This document shows positions 26,487-35,825 of a DNA stretch of 64,000 nt, piece after piece; position 1 is the stretch's first letter; every line of letters starts with the position of its first letter. The notes under the pieces were generated by a model. It was not told where the DNA came from and made no database searches. It worked only from the letters and a program-made list of their open reading frames with translations. Location of the stretch: the NCBI GenBank assembly GCA_965216395.1, contig OZ244156.1:620001-684000 (forward strand). Reading direction: 5' to 3'. This stretch comes from CAZBXD01 sp965216395 (GTDB lineage: Bacteria > Pseudomonadota > Alphaproteobacteria > Micavibrionales > SZUA-601). A program made the translations under genes and the position numbers.

Positions 26487-27095
26487 ATGATACCTGTACT
26501 TTCTTTTTATTTATTTGCTTCCATACTTGTGATGAGTGCATTGGTTGTCGTTCTGGCACGGAACGCAGTGCATTCTGTTTTATTTCTAATTTTAGGATTC
26601 TTTAATACGGCTGGTTTGTTTGTTCTCTTAGGGGCGGAGTTTTTGGCCATGTTAGTGGTCATTGCCTATGTAGGGGCGGTGGCTGTGCTTTTCCTTTTTG
26701 TCGTGATGATGCTGGATGTTTCGGTTTTAAAACCTTTGTCTGTATGGCGTAAGCATTTACCATTGGGGTTATCGATCGCTATCTTGCTGATGATTGAATT
26801 AGGCGTTGTTTTTGTTGCTTGGCAATCCAGTGAACATTTAGGTGTGTTTCCGCTGCCTATGGCTAAAGATGCAGATAATGTACAGGCAATAGGCCAAGTT
26901 CTATACACGCATTATGTGTATCCGTTTCAATTGGCTGGACTTGTGTTATTGGTGGCCATGATTGGTGCGATTACATTGACGTTGCGTTTACGTGGTGGGG
27001 TTCGCAAACAAAACCCATTTGACCAAGCGAAACGAAAACCTGATGAAGCTATGAAAATCGTTGAAGTGAAAACTGGTGAAGGAGTTAATGTATAA
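26487..27095 (+). CDS. nuoJ: NADH-quinone oxidoreductase subunit J
   Basis: Membrane subunit of complex I with five predicted helices, 202 residues. The conserved helix-3 motif is FLAMLVVIAYVGAVAVLFLFVVMML (YVGAVAVLFLFV near residue 58), including the pi-bulge region. The ATG at 26487 has little ribosome-site character. It ends in TAATG shared with nuoK. The gene sits after the gap that separates the nuoA-I and nuoJ-N blocks. Confidence 0.95.
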   Translation: MIPVLSFYLFASILVMSALVVVLARNAVHSVLFLILGFFNTAGLFVLLGAEFLAMLVVIAYVGAVAVLFLFVVMMLDVSVLKPLSVWRKHLPLGLSIAILLMIELGVVFVAWQSSEHLGVFPLPMAKDADNVQAIGQVLYTHYVYPFQLAGLVLLVAMIGAITLTLRLRGGVRKQNPFDQAKRKPDEAMKIVEVKTGEGVNV

Positions 27096-27403
27096 TGGAA
27101 ATAACAATTTCTCATTATCTGATGCTTTCATCCATCGTTTTTACTATTGGTGTGTTTGGTATCTTTTTTAATCGGAAAAATGTTATTAGTATTTTGATGT
27201 CGATAGAGCTTATGCTTTTATCGGTTAATATTAACATGGTTGCTTTTTCAAGCTATCATAGTGACCTCGTGGGTCAAATTTTTTCTGTTTTTATTCTGAC
27301 CGTTGCGGCCGCAGAATCAGCCGTTGGTTTGTCTATTATTGTAGCCTATTTCAGAACCAGACAATCCATCGATATTAAAGATATTAATGAGATGAAAGGA
27401 TAG
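27095..27403 (+). CDS. nuoK: NADH-quinone oxidoreductase subunit K
   Basis: Three-helix MrpC-like membrane subunit, 102 residues. It carries the helix Glu in SIELMLLSVNINMVAF (near residue 36) and a second acidic site in TVAAAESAVGLSIIVAYF (near residue 73), both on the proton route. The start is coupled to nuoJ; the nuoL ATG follows 4 bases after its stop. Confidence 0.96.
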   Translation: MEITISHYLMLSSIVFTIGVFGIFFNRKNVISILMSIELMLLSVNINMVAFSSYHSDLVGQIFSVFILTVAAAESAVGLSIIVAYFRTRQSIDIKDINEMKG

Positions 27404-27407
27404 TTAA

Positions 27408-29339
27408 ATGGGTGCATTACTTGTCTTTTTACCTCTTTTTGCGGCTTTGTTTGCAGGCTTCTTTCATAAGTGGACGGGAGAGCGTATTGCTCAGATTGTG
27501 ACCTCTGGCGCTGTGATCTTATCCGCCATTTTTTCTGCGAAATTATTCATTGATATTAATTTAAATCAAGGCGAACCACAGATTATCACACTGATGTCTT
27601 GGATTTCTTCGGGCGCTTTTCAGGTGGACTGGGCCTTACGGATTGACCAATTAACAACGATTATGTTGGTGGTTGTCACCTTTGTATCGGCGGTGGTCCA
27701 TGTTTATTCAATTGGTTATATGTCCCATGATCAACATAAAGCGCGTTTTATGTCTTACCTCAGTTTATTTACCTTTGCGATGTTAATGTTGATAACGGCG
27801 GATAATCTGATTCAGATGTATTTTGGCTGGGAAGGGGTTGGCGTGGCCTCTTATCTTTTGATTGGATTTTGGAATCATAAAGACTCGGCCAATCGCGCTT
27901 CTATCAAAGCTTTTGTGGTTAATCGTGTGGGTGATTTTGGTTTTGCATTAGGGATTGCGACTGTTTTTGCTGTGTTTGGGACCGTTGCTTTTGATGATAT
28001 TTTTTCACAAATAGATAATCAAAAAGACGCGGTGTTCCATTTCTTTGGATATGATATTCATGCCGTAACATTGGCATGTTTTCTTTTGTTTATGGGGGCG
28101 ATGGGTAAATCGGCACAGTTGGGGTTACACACTTGGTTACCTGACGCGATGGAAGGGCCGACCCCTGTTTCTGCGCTTATTCATGCCGCGACAATGGTCA
28201 CAGCTGGCGTTTTTATGGTGGTGCGTTTGTCACCTTTATTTGAATATGCGCCAATTGTTCTCAATTTTATTACCATTATTGGTGCTTTGACAGCGTTTTT
28301 GGCCGCAACAATTGCTCTAACCCAAAATGATATTAAACGTGTTATTGCCTATTCAACAATGAGTCAATTGGGTTACATGTTTTTTGCCCTTGGGGTGACG
28401 GCCTATGGCGCGGCGATGTTTCATCTTTTTACACATGCCTTCTTCAAAGCGCTCCTTTTCTTAGGGGCGGGATCTGTAATTCATGCTATGTCTGATGAAC
28501 AAGATATGCGTAATATGGGGGGAATATATAAAAAAATCCCCTTTACGTATGTGATGATGTGGATCGGTAATTTAGCCTTAGTAGGGCTGCCAATTTTTGC
28601 GGGTTATTACTCCAAAGATATGATCTTGGAAACAGCCTATGCAAGCCATACACCATTAGGTGACATGGCTTTTTGGTTTGGCATTTTGGCCGCGGTTATG
28701 ACGGCATTTTATTCTTGGCGCTTACTCATTATGACGTTTCATGGCAAACCACGCGCCAGTAAAAAAGTCATGGATCATGTTCATGAAAGTCCATGGATCA
28801 TGAATGCGCCACTCATCATTTTAATGATTGGAGCCATTTTTTCAGGTATGTGGGGCTATGACTATTTTGTTGGTCATGGTCGTTTTGAATTTTGGGGTGA
28901 TACACTATCCATGTCGATCCGTGATATTTTAGAAGCGGCACATCATGTTCCATATTGGGTTAAAAAATTGCCGATTGTGGCTGGTTTGTTGGGCATAGGT
29001 TTGGCTTATTGGATGTATCTTTTAAATCCACAAGCGCCAAAAACGTCAACTCAACTTTTTGCTCCGCTATATAAACTGTTCAAAAACAAGTGGTTTTTTG
29101 ACGTTACCTATGATTTTCTATTTGTACGCTTTTCTTTGTTTTTAGGGCGTATCTTTTCAAATTATGGTGACAAGGAAATTATTGATCGATATGGGCCTAA
29201 TGGCGTGGCTTTGACCATACGCAAGGCGACAAGGAAAATAAGTCAAATTCAGACGGGTTATATCTTTAATTACGCGACAACTATGTTAGCGGGGTTAGTT
29301 TTGATCTTAGGTTATCTTTTATATAAGGCGATGGGGTAG
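27408..29339 (+). CDS. nuoL: NADH-quinone oxidoreductase subunit L
   Basis: The distal antiporter-like proton-pumping subunit of complex I, 643 residues with many membrane helices and the long lateral helix at the C-terminus. Key residues: the helix-5 Glu in YFGWEGVGVASYLLIGFW (near residue 144), the Lys in MGAMGKSAQLGLHTWLPDAMEGPTPVSALIHAATMV-type region (MGKSAQLGLHTWLPDAM near residue 230), and the GYYSKDMIL segment near residue 400. The length and motif order are normal. It is part of the tightly packed nuoJKLMN block. Confidence 0.98.
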   Translation: MGALLVFLPLFAALFAGFFHKWTGERIAQIVTSGAVILSAIFSAKLFIDINLNQGEPQIITLMSWISSGAFQVDWALRIDQLTTIMLVVVTFVSAVVHVYSIGYMSHDQHKARFMSYLSLFTFAMLMLITADNLIQMYFGWEGVGVASYLLIGFWNHKDSANRASIKAFVVNRVGDFGFALGIATVFAVFGTVAFDDIFSQIDNQKDAVFHFFGYDIHAVTLACFLLFMGAMGKSAQLGLHTWLPDAMEGPTPVSALIHAATMVTAGVFMVVRLSPLFEYAPIVLNFITIIGALTAFLAATIALTQNDIKRVIAYSTMSQLGYMFFALGVTAYGAAMFHLFTHAFFKALLFLGAGSVIHAMSDEQDMRNMGGIYKKIPFTYVMMWIGNLALVGLPIFAGYYSKDMILETAYASHTPLGDMAFWFGILAAVMTAFYSWRLLIMTFHGKPRASKKVMDHVHESPWIMNAPLIILMIGAIFSGMWGYDYFVGHGRFEFWGDTLSMSIRDILEAAHHVPYWVKKLPIVAGLLGIGLAYWMYLLNPQAPKTSTQLFAPLYKLFKNKWFFDVTYDFLFVRFSLFLGRIFSNYGDKEIIDRYGPNGVALTIRKATRKISQIQTGYIFNYATTMLAGLVLILGYLLYKAMG

Positions 29340-29344
29340 TAGAA

Positions 29345-30874
29345 ATGCTTGCAACAGGTTTGCCAATTTTATCGACATTGATTTTATTACCCTTAGTTGG
29401 CGTTTTATTTATCCTTATGACGAAGGGTGAAGACCAAGAACGTGTCGCTATGAATAGTCGTATGATCGCACTTTGTACCTCAATGATTACTTTCTTAGTG
29501 TCTTTAACGCTTTGGTTTGGTTTTGAAATTGATGGATCACAGTTTCAATATGTTGAAAAATTTTCATGGCTACCAACATTAAATATTCACTATCATATTG
29601 GTATTGACGGTTTGTCGTTATTATTTGTCTTGTTGTCCACTTTCCTGACACCGCTTTGCATTTTGGCCAGTTGGAAAACTATCCAAAAGCGTGTTCCAGA
29701 ATATATGATCGCTTTTCTTATACTTGAAACCATGATGATTGGTATGTTTGTCGCACTGGATACTTTTCTTTTTTATATTTTCTTCGAAGCTATACTCATT
29801 CCGATGTTTATTATCATTGGTGTATGGGGTGGCGAAAATAGGGTTTATGCCTCTTTCAAACTCTTTCTTTATACGCTTTTAGGCTCGGTTCTTATGTTGA
29901 TTGCGTTGATTGCAGTATATTTACATACTGGCACGAGTGACTTGCCCAAGCTTTTTGAAATGAATCTGCCAATAATGATGCAAACATGGATATGGTGGGC
30001 ATTTTTTGCGTCTTTTGCTGTGAAAATTCCGATGTGGCCGATGCATACATGGTTACCTGACGCCCATGTTCAAGCACCAACAGCCGGCTCTGTGATTTTA
30101 GCGGGCGTTCTTCTTAAAATGGGTGGCTATGGATTCTTACGTTTTTCTTTACCTCTCGCCCCTGTGGCCAGCCAAGAATTTGCATGGGTTATCATGGTGT
30201 TAAGCGTGATTGCTATAATTTATACATCCTTGATCGCGCTTGTTCAAACGGATATGAAAAAATTAATTGCTTATTCTTCAGTGGCCCATATGGGATTTGT
30301 GACATTGGGGATTTTTTCTTTGAATAAACAAGGAATTGAGGGCGGTATTTTTCAAATGCTTTCTCACGGGATTGTTTCGTCGGCGCTTTTCCTCTGTGTT
30401 GGTGTCGTTTATGATCGATTACATACCCGTGACATTCATCGTTATGGTGGTTTGGTCAATAATATGCCGAAATACGCGGTTGTCTTTATGGTCTTTATGT
30501 TGGCATCGGTCGGTTTACCAGGAACCAGTGGTTTTGTTGGGGAGTTTTTATCTATTTTAGGGGCGTATCAAGCCAATACTATTTTTGCCAGTTTGGCCAC
30601 ACTGGGTATTATTCTTGGGGCTGCTTATATGTTATATCTCTACCGTTATGTCATTTTTGGTGCATCTGTTCACAAAGATGCAGCTAAAATGAAAGACCTT
30701 TCGTTACGTGAAGTTGTTATTCTCGTACCTTTAGTTATTCTCATTTTTTGGATGGGTGTTTATCCACAACCTATTTTAAATGTTATGGAGCCAGCGGTTG
30801 ATAATTTGCTAAATATTTATCAAAACTCGATGCGTGATCCATCTCTCCCCAACGCTGTGGAGGGCGTAAATTAA
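29345..30874 (+). CDS. nuoM: NADH-quinone oxidoreductase subunit M
   Basis: Antiporter-like proton-pumping subunit, 509 residues. The helix-5 Glu is in FYIFFEAILIPMFIIIG (near residue 146). The Lys helix is in FFASFAVKIPMWPMHTWLPDAH (near residue 226). LIAYSSVAHMGFV and GLPGTSGFVGEFL follow. The gap to nuoL is 5 bases and it overlaps nuoN by one base (TAATG). Confidence 0.98.
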   Translation: MLATGLPILSTLILLPLVGVLFILMTKGEDQERVAMNSRMIALCTSMITFLVSLTLWFGFEIDGSQFQYVEKFSWLPTLNIHYHIGIDGLSLLFVLLSTFLTPLCILASWKTIQKRVPEYMIAFLILETMMIGMFVALDTFLFYIFFEAILIPMFIIIGVWGGENRVYASFKLFLYTLLGSVLMLIALIAVYLHTGTSDLPKLFEMNLPIMMQTWIWWAFFASFAVKIPMWPMHTWLPDAHVQAPTAGSVILAGVLLKMGGYGFLRFSLPLAPVASQEFAWVIMVLSVIAIIYTSLIALVQTDMKKLIAYSSVAHMGFVTLGIFSLNKQGIEGGIFQMLSHGIVSSALFLCVGVVYDRLHTRDIHRYGGLVNNMPKYAVVFMVFMLASVGLPGTSGFVGEFLSILGAYQANTIFASLATLGIILGAAYMLYLYRYVIFGASVHKDAAKMKDLSLREVVILVPLVILIFWMGVYPQPILNVMEPAVDNLLNIYQNSMRDPSLPNAVEGVN

Positions 30875-32307
30875 TGTTGCATTTGTCCTTTATATCTTCT
30901 GAAATTGTTTTGGCGTTAAGCGCTTTATTAACGCTTATGATAGGGGCTTTTAAGGGGGGGAGATCGGCAAGATTTGTGACGTGGTTTGCAATGATGGCTC
31001 TATTTGTGACAGGGGCTGTACTTATATTAAGTTATGATGGTGTCCATAGCCTTTTTGACGGCATGTTCATTGTTGATCCTTTTGCATTGATCATGAAAAT
31101 TTTGATCCTTTTGAGTGCTTTGATCAGTTTATTTCTCTCTCTCCCTTTTTTCGAAAAACAAGGTGATCATCGTTTTGAATACCCTGTTCTCATTTTGCTT
31201 TCTACATTGGGTATGTTTGCCATGGTTTCGGCGCATGATATGCTTTCACTCTATATGGGGATAGAACTACAATCCTTAGCGCTTTATGTTCTAGCAACAA
31301 TACGGCGCGATCATTTGCTTTCCAATGAGGCAGGACTGAAATATTTCATTTTGGGCGCTTTATCTTCAGGAATATTACTTTATGGCATTTCAATAATTTA
31401 TGGATATGCAGGAACCATTAATTATCATGCTTTGGCCGATTTATTAAGTTTCGATCAAGAAATGTCTGTGGGTCTTATTGTTGGAATTGTCTTTCTTCTT
31501 TCAGGTTTAGCTTTTAAAATTTCAGCGGCACCTTTTCATATGTGGACACCCGATGTATATCAAGGCGCGCCAACATCTGTGACAATGCTTTTTTCAATGG
31601 CACCAAAACTGGCAGGATTTGCCGTGATTATACGGTTATTAAGTTATCCTTTTCTAGATATGGTTGATCAATGGCAACAAGTTGTTGTTGCTTTGTCGGC
31701 TCTTTCAATGATTGTCGGTGCTTTAGGAGGGATTGCGCAAACCAATATAAAACGCTTATTAGCCTATAGTTCAATTGGCCATATGGGGTATGCGCTAATG
31801 GGTTTGGCCTCTGGCCAAGTTTTTGGTGTCGAAGCGATTGTTTTTTATCTGACTGTTTATTTAATTGCTAATATTGGTGTTTTTGCCATTGTTATGTTGA
31901 TGCGCCATAAGGATCAACCAACAGAAAATATTGCTGATTTATCCGGTTTATCGAAAACCAACCCTATTATGGCTCTATCGATGACGGTTTTAATGTTTTC
32001 CATGGCTGGTATTCCTCCTATGGCTGGATTTTTAGGCAAGCTTTATGTGTTTAAAGCTACCATTGAAGGCGGATTGGTCTATTTAGCCGTTTTTGGTGTT
32101 GTGACCAGCGTGATTGGGGCTTATTATTATCTGCGTATTGTGAAATTAATGTATTTCGATGAACCTATTCTTATACTTGATCAGCCTGAGCAAAAATCAC
32201 TCACTTGGTCTATGGTGATATCAGCTATTTTATCGGTCATCCTGATTGCTATGCCAGGCTATGTTATGAATATTGCTCAGTTTGCAGCCAAAGCTTTTAT
32301 GTTATAG
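30874..32307 (+). CDS. nuoN: NADH-quinone oxidoreductase subunit N
   Basis: Antiporter-like proton-pumping subunit next to NuoK, 477 residues. Conserved features: LYMGIELQSLALYVLA with the helix-5 Glu (near residue 131), FKISAAPFHMWTPDVYQGAPT (Lys near residue 216), LLAYSSIGHMGYALMG and GIPPMAGFLGKLYVF. It is the last nuo gene; an acetyltransferase and birA follow closely and are probably on the same transcript. Confidence 0.98.
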   Translation: MLHLSFISSEIVLALSALLTLMIGAFKGGRSARFVTWFAMMALFVTGAVLILSYDGVHSLFDGMFIVDPFALIMKILILLSALISLFLSLPFFEKQGDHRFEYPVLILLSTLGMFAMVSAHDMLSLYMGIELQSLALYVLATIRRDHLLSNEAGLKYFILGALSSGILLYGISIIYGYAGTINYHALADLLSFDQEMSVGLIVGIVFLLSGLAFKISAAPFHMWTPDVYQGAPTSVTMLFSMAPKLAGFAVIIRLLSYPFLDMVDQWQQVVVALSALSMIVGALGGIAQTNIKRLLAYSSIGHMGYALMGLASGQVFGVEAIVFYLTVYLIANIGVFAIVMLMRHKDQPTENIADLSGLSKTNPIMALSMTVLMFSMAGIPPMAGFLGKLYVFKATIEGGLVYLAVFGVVTSVIGAYYYLRIVKLMYFDEPILILDQPEQKSLTWSMVISAILSVILIAMPGYVMNIAQFAAKAFML

Positions 32308-32318
32308 GTGCTGGTGTT

Positions 32319-32771
32319 ATGACTGTATCAATTCGCCCAGCAATAGTTGATGATTGTGGTATTATTTATGACTTTATACAAAAAATTGGTCATGAAGGTG
32401 AATTTTCTGATTGGTATATTGGAAATATTCATGGCGTAGAAAAACAATTTTTTGGCTCTGATAAGATTGCACATGCTTTTATTGCCACAAAAAATAAAAA
32501 GCCAATTGGTTTTGTTGTTTTTACTTATATTTTCTTTGGACCAGAAACCTCGAAAATTATTTACTTGCATTACTTATATGTTTTACCTGATGAAAGATTG
32601 AAAGGTGTTGGTAGCAGCTTGATCAATTATTTAAAAACTTATGCTAAAAAAAAGAACATTAAGAGAATTCGCTTTATTTGTGAAAATGATAATGTTAAGG
32701 CAAGAGAATTTTATCAAAAATTTAATTCAGAAGAATATCCGCAAGTATTAACAATTGATTTGCCCTTATAG
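32319..32771 (+). CDS. GNAT-family N-acetyltransferase
   Basis: A 150-residue GCN5-related acetyltransferase that uses acetyl-CoA; substrate unknown. It resembles the spermidine/diamine and small-molecule branch: an IRPAIVDDCGIIYDFIQ start, a central GFVVFTYIFFG strand region, the acetyl-CoA-binding LYVLPDERLKGVGSSLINYL and ENDNVKAREFYQKF. The frame is open well upstream into nuoN; ATG at 32319, 11 bases after the nuoN stop, gives a complete domain, and the upstream part matches nothing. It lies between nuoN and birA, with 3 bases to birA, an accessory insertion into a conserved gene run. Confidence 0.85.
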   Translation: MTVSIRPAIVDDCGIIYDFIQKIGHEGEFSDWYIGNIHGVEKQFFGSDKIAHAFIATKNKKPIGFVVFTYIFFGPETSKIIYLHYLYVLPDERLKGVGSSLINYLKTYAKKKNIKRIRFICENDNVKAREFYQKFNSEEYPQVLTIDLPL

Positions 32772-32774
32772 AAC

Positions 32775-33485
32775 ATGGCTTGGAAACTGCATCACTTTTT
32801 AACAATTGATAGTACGAATTCGCATGCAAAGAGAGTTCTACAAGATGGTCAGGCGTCTAGTGGTGATGTCTTTTATGCGGATATCCAAACATCATCTTAT
32901 GGGCGTCGTGGTCGTAATTGGCAATCGCCAAAGGGAAATTTATATGCAACATTATTGATTGAAAAACCCAATCAATTGGCACAAATTCCTTTTGTTTTTG
33001 GTTTGTCTTTGTTTGAAGTTCTTAGTAAATACGCCGATGAATCGCAAATTTTGAAACTCAAATGGCCAAATGATGTTTTGCTTAATGATGGGAAGCTCGC
33101 GGGTGTTTTGTTAGAAGTTGAAGGGGATTATTTACTTATTGGCTTCGGCGTTAATTTGATTGTTGCCCCTAAAACGGACCAAAATGTTGCCACTTTACGC
33201 AAACCGATCCATACCAAAGATGTATTAACTGCGGTTTTAAAACGCTTTGATGCCTATAAAACAATATGGCAGAAATCTGGTTTTGCAGAAATTCATAAAA
33301 AATGGTTGGCAAATGCCCATGGTCTGAATAAAAAGATAGTGGCACGCTTTCCTGATGGATCAGAAAAAATAGGTATATTTAAAACAATCACCATGGATGG
33401 GGCGCTGATTCTTGAAACGGAAAATAATGATTTATTGGAAATATCCACTGCGGATATATTTTTTAAAGGTTTAAATGACGGATAA
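32775..33485 (+). CDS. birA: Biotin–[acetyl-CoA carboxylase] ligase
   Basis: Activates biotin as biotinyl-AMP and attaches it to the carrier protein of acetyl-CoA carboxylase. 236 residues with the catalytic domain only: FLTIDSTNSHAKRV, the biotin/ATP loop SYGRRGRNWQSPKGNLY near residue 38, and KLKWPNDVLLNDGKLAGVLLE near residue 94. There is no N-terminal helix-turn-helix, so it is not the repressor form. It overlaps rnj by 11 bases. In other alphaproteobacteria coaX often lies between these two genes; it is absent here. Confidence 0.95.
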   Translation: MAWKLHHFLTIDSTNSHAKRVLQDGQASSGDVFYADIQTSSYGRRGRNWQSPKGNLYATLLIEKPNQLAQIPFVFGLSLFEVLSKYADESQILKLKWPNDVLLNDGKLAGVLLEVEGDYLLIGFGVNLIVAPKTDQNVATLRKPIHTKDVLTAVLKRFDAYKTIWQKSGFAEIHKKWLANAHGLNKKIVARFPDGSEKIGIFKTITMDGALILETENNDLLEISTADIFFKGLNDG

Positions 33486-35163
33486 AAATATTAAATTGAA
33501 TGATGACAGGCTAACTTTTATCTCTTTTGGTGGTGCAGGGCGTTTTGAGGGTAATCTAAACGCTTATTGTTTTCAGGGAAAAATATTACTGATTGATTGT
33601 GGGCTTGGTTTTGCTGATGATTATCATCCAGGGGTGGATATTATTTTACCCGACCCACAATGGCTTGAGGCAAGACAAGAGGATATTGTAGGTTTGATAG
33701 TCACGCATGCGCATGAAGATCATGTTGGCGCAGTGGGGCATTTGTGGCATCATTTTGATTGCCCTATTTATGCAACCCCTTTCACCGCACAGGTTGTTAA
33801 ACGCAAATTATCGGATCATGGAAAAAATAAATCAGGGATTATTTGCCAAATACCCCTTGAAGGTGAGGTTAACCTTGCGCCTTTTATGGTTAAATTAATC
33901 AATACATCTCACAGCACACCAGATGCTTCCATGGTTTTTATTCAAACGGATCACGCCAATGTTTTACATACAGGCGATTGGTGTCTTGATGATAACCCCG
34001 TTATGACAGAAAGGGTTAACCAGGAGTATTTACAGACATTAGGCAATCAAGGATTGGTCGATATTTTAGTATCTGATTCGACGAATGCTGTAAAAAGAGG
34101 GCAAGGTGGATCTTTTTCTGATCTCTATCAATCCTTCGCAAAAGTTTTAGAACAGTCAGAACATAGCATTGTTTTTGCTTGTCAGGGCTATTCAGCTCTT
34201 TCACGTATTCAGGTTCTTGGGGAAATTGCAGGCGAATATGGACGTAAAATTGCTATTTCCGGCGGTTCAATTAAACGTTCTTACGATATTGCAGTTGATC
34301 TGGGTATGATTGAAAGAAGTGCTAATATTATATCTGATAGAGAAATGATGCAATTGCCGCGCCATGAACGTATTTTTGTCTGTACTGGTTCACAGGGTGA
34401 AAAGCGTGCCGCACTTACTCGGATTGCTTATGAAAATCATCATATTATTAAATTGTCAGCAGGAGATGTTGTTGTGTTTTCTGCGCGCATTATTCCAGGG
34501 CGTGAAAAAGCGATTGCGGATATGAAACGAGCCTTAGGCTTATCAGGGGTTGAAATTATCACGAATAGTGAAATCCCAAACGTATATATCAGTGGTCATG
34601 CTTATGCGGATGAAATAAAGAAATTGTACCAATGGGTCAAACCCAAAGCTGTTTTACCTATCCATGGTGATTTTGATCATCAAATCTGTCAAGCTGATTT
34701 AGCCTATGATGTAGGGGTCACAGAAAGTTATGTACCGCGCAATGGCGATGTGATTGAGATTGGTCACGATAAAATGCTTCAATTTATGGGGCAGGTTGAC
34801 CATGGATATTTAGCGGTTGATGGCCACCGTATTATTTCTGCCCATGAATCTCGATCTATGCAAGAACGGCGTAAAATTGCACAAAATGGCGTGGTTTCTG
34901 TCACGCTTGTGTTGAACGTAAAACATAAAATGATACAAGAACCATTGATCAGTATTGTCGGGTTAACAGAAGAGGATGAGCAAGAAATCATCCTTAATCA
35001 AGCCTTATGTCAACAGGTTGAAAAATATTACAATAAAGTTGATAAGGCTGATTTGACGAAAGCCTCCGTTGTTTATGAGCAAATCCGCCTTGGTGTGATG
35101 CGCTATATCCGTGATAAATTAGGTAAAAAACCTTTTGTAACAACCCATATAATAAGAGTATAA
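33475..35163 (+). CDS. rnj: Ribonuclease J
   Basis: Metallo-beta-lactamase/beta-CASP ribonuclease with 5'-exonuclease and endonuclease activity in RNA maturation and decay. 562 residues. The metal-binding motif is THAHEDHVGAVGHLW (near residue 78), with HTGDW near residue 165, the beta-CASP region (VFACQGYSALSRIQ, CTGSQGEKRAAL) and the late motif YISGHAYADEIK followed by PIHGDFDH. The C-terminal domain is present. The start lies inside birA. It is followed after 8 bases by the DUF1467 gene. Confidence 0.96.
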   Translation: MTDKNIKLNDDRLTFISFGGAGRFEGNLNAYCFQGKILLIDCGLGFADDYHPGVDIILPDPQWLEARQEDIVGLIVTHAHEDHVGAVGHLWHHFDCPIYATPFTAQVVKRKLSDHGKNKSGIICQIPLEGEVNLAPFMVKLINTSHSTPDASMVFIQTDHANVLHTGDWCLDDNPVMTERVNQEYLQTLGNQGLVDILVSDSTNAVKRGQGGSFSDLYQSFAKVLEQSEHSIVFACQGYSALSRIQVLGEIAGEYGRKIAISGGSIKRSYDIAVDLGMIERSANIISDREMMQLPRHERIFVCTGSQGEKRAALTRIAYENHHIIKLSAGDVVVFSARIIPGREKAIADMKRALGLSGVEIITNSEIPNVYISGHAYADEIKKLYQWVKPKAVLPIHGDFDHQICQADLAYDVGVTESYVPRNGDVIEIGHDKMLQFMGQVDHGYLAVDGHRIISAHESRSMQERRKIAQNGVVSVTLVLNVKHKMIQEPLISIVGLTEEDEQEIILNQALCQQVEKYYNKVDKADLTKASVVYEQIRLGVMRYIRDKLGKKPFVTTHIIRV

Positions 35164-35171
35164 ATTTAAAA

Positions 35172-35414
35172 GTGACTTGGTTAACCGCAATTTTTACGTA
35201 TTTTCTTATCTGGTGGACAGCTTTATTTATCGTTTTACCAATTGGCGTGAAACGTGATGAAAATCCAGAAAAAGGGCATGATAGTGGCGCACCATTCAAA
35301 GCTAAACTTAAGCAAAAAATGATTATAACAACAATAATATCACTGTTTATTTGGGGGGTTATTGTTTTGTTGTTTGAAACAGGTTTTTTAAATTATCGAC
35401 AGATTGTGAGTTAA
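35172..35414 (+). CDS. DUF1467 small membrane protein
   Basis: 80 residues with two membrane helices (about 3-24 and 52-72). Family features are the WWTALFIVLPIGVKRDENPEKGHDSGAP segment (FIVLPIGVKRDENP near residue 18) and KAKLKQKMIITTIIS. Function unknown; the family is restricted to alphaproteobacteria and regularly lies between rnj and proS, as here. Translation starts at GTG (35172). Confidence 0.85.
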   Translation: MTWLTAIFTYFLIWWTALFIVLPIGVKRDENPEKGHDSGAPFKAKLKQKMIITTIISLFIWGVIVLLFETGFLNYRQIVS

Positions 35415-35416
35415 TT

Positions 35417-35825
35417 ATGTTTTATATTAAGTTGTTTATTTTTATATGTTTATTATCTTTTGTTAATGTTAATTATAGTTATTCTTATGGTGATATAAAT
35501 TTTAATGATGCGTGTAAATTTTACACCAAACATGTCGCTGATACGGATGTAGATTATTTAGATGGATATGATGTTTACGGTGAACCAGTTGTGCCTGCGG
35601 AAATAGAAACACATAAAGAACTTAGTTTTCCAAAAAAATTCTATGTTAATCTAAAATTTGAACAATTGCGTCGACTTAAAGTATTAACGGATGAAAAAAC
35701 TTTCAGCAGAGCTTTATGCGGGACAAATTGAAATTGATCCGTTATTAGAGATTGTGAAATATAATGGCCAAGAAATTAATCAAAGCGATTTTGAAGTTTT
35801 ATGTATGCAATCGGGCCATTTTTAA
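35417..35825 (+). pseudogene. Small exported protein broken by a one-base frameshift
   Basis: The first frame gives a signal peptide (hydrophobic residues 4-20, cleavage near SYS) and a short domain: ACKFYTKHVADTDVDYLDGYDVYGEPVVPAE, with a VDYLDGYDVYGEPV core. The frame stops at 35729-35731. At the A6 tract 35694-35699 a shift of one base reopens clean coding sequence, KLSAELYAGQIEIDP...YNGQEINQ...FEVLCMQSGHF, to the stop at 35823-35825. The joined product (~136 residues) resembles the small uncharacterised exported proteins found between rnj and proS in other alphaproteobacteria, whose C-terminus also carries an NGQ motif. One extra A in the tract explains the break: a real mutation, a sequencing error, or polymerase slippage. 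The last 4 bases overlap proS from the other strand. Confidence 0.75.

Noticed and set aside
32205..32318. Upstream extension of the GNAT protein into nuoN
   Set aside because: The extra residues are the nuoN sequence read in another frame; ATG 32319 gives a full domain.
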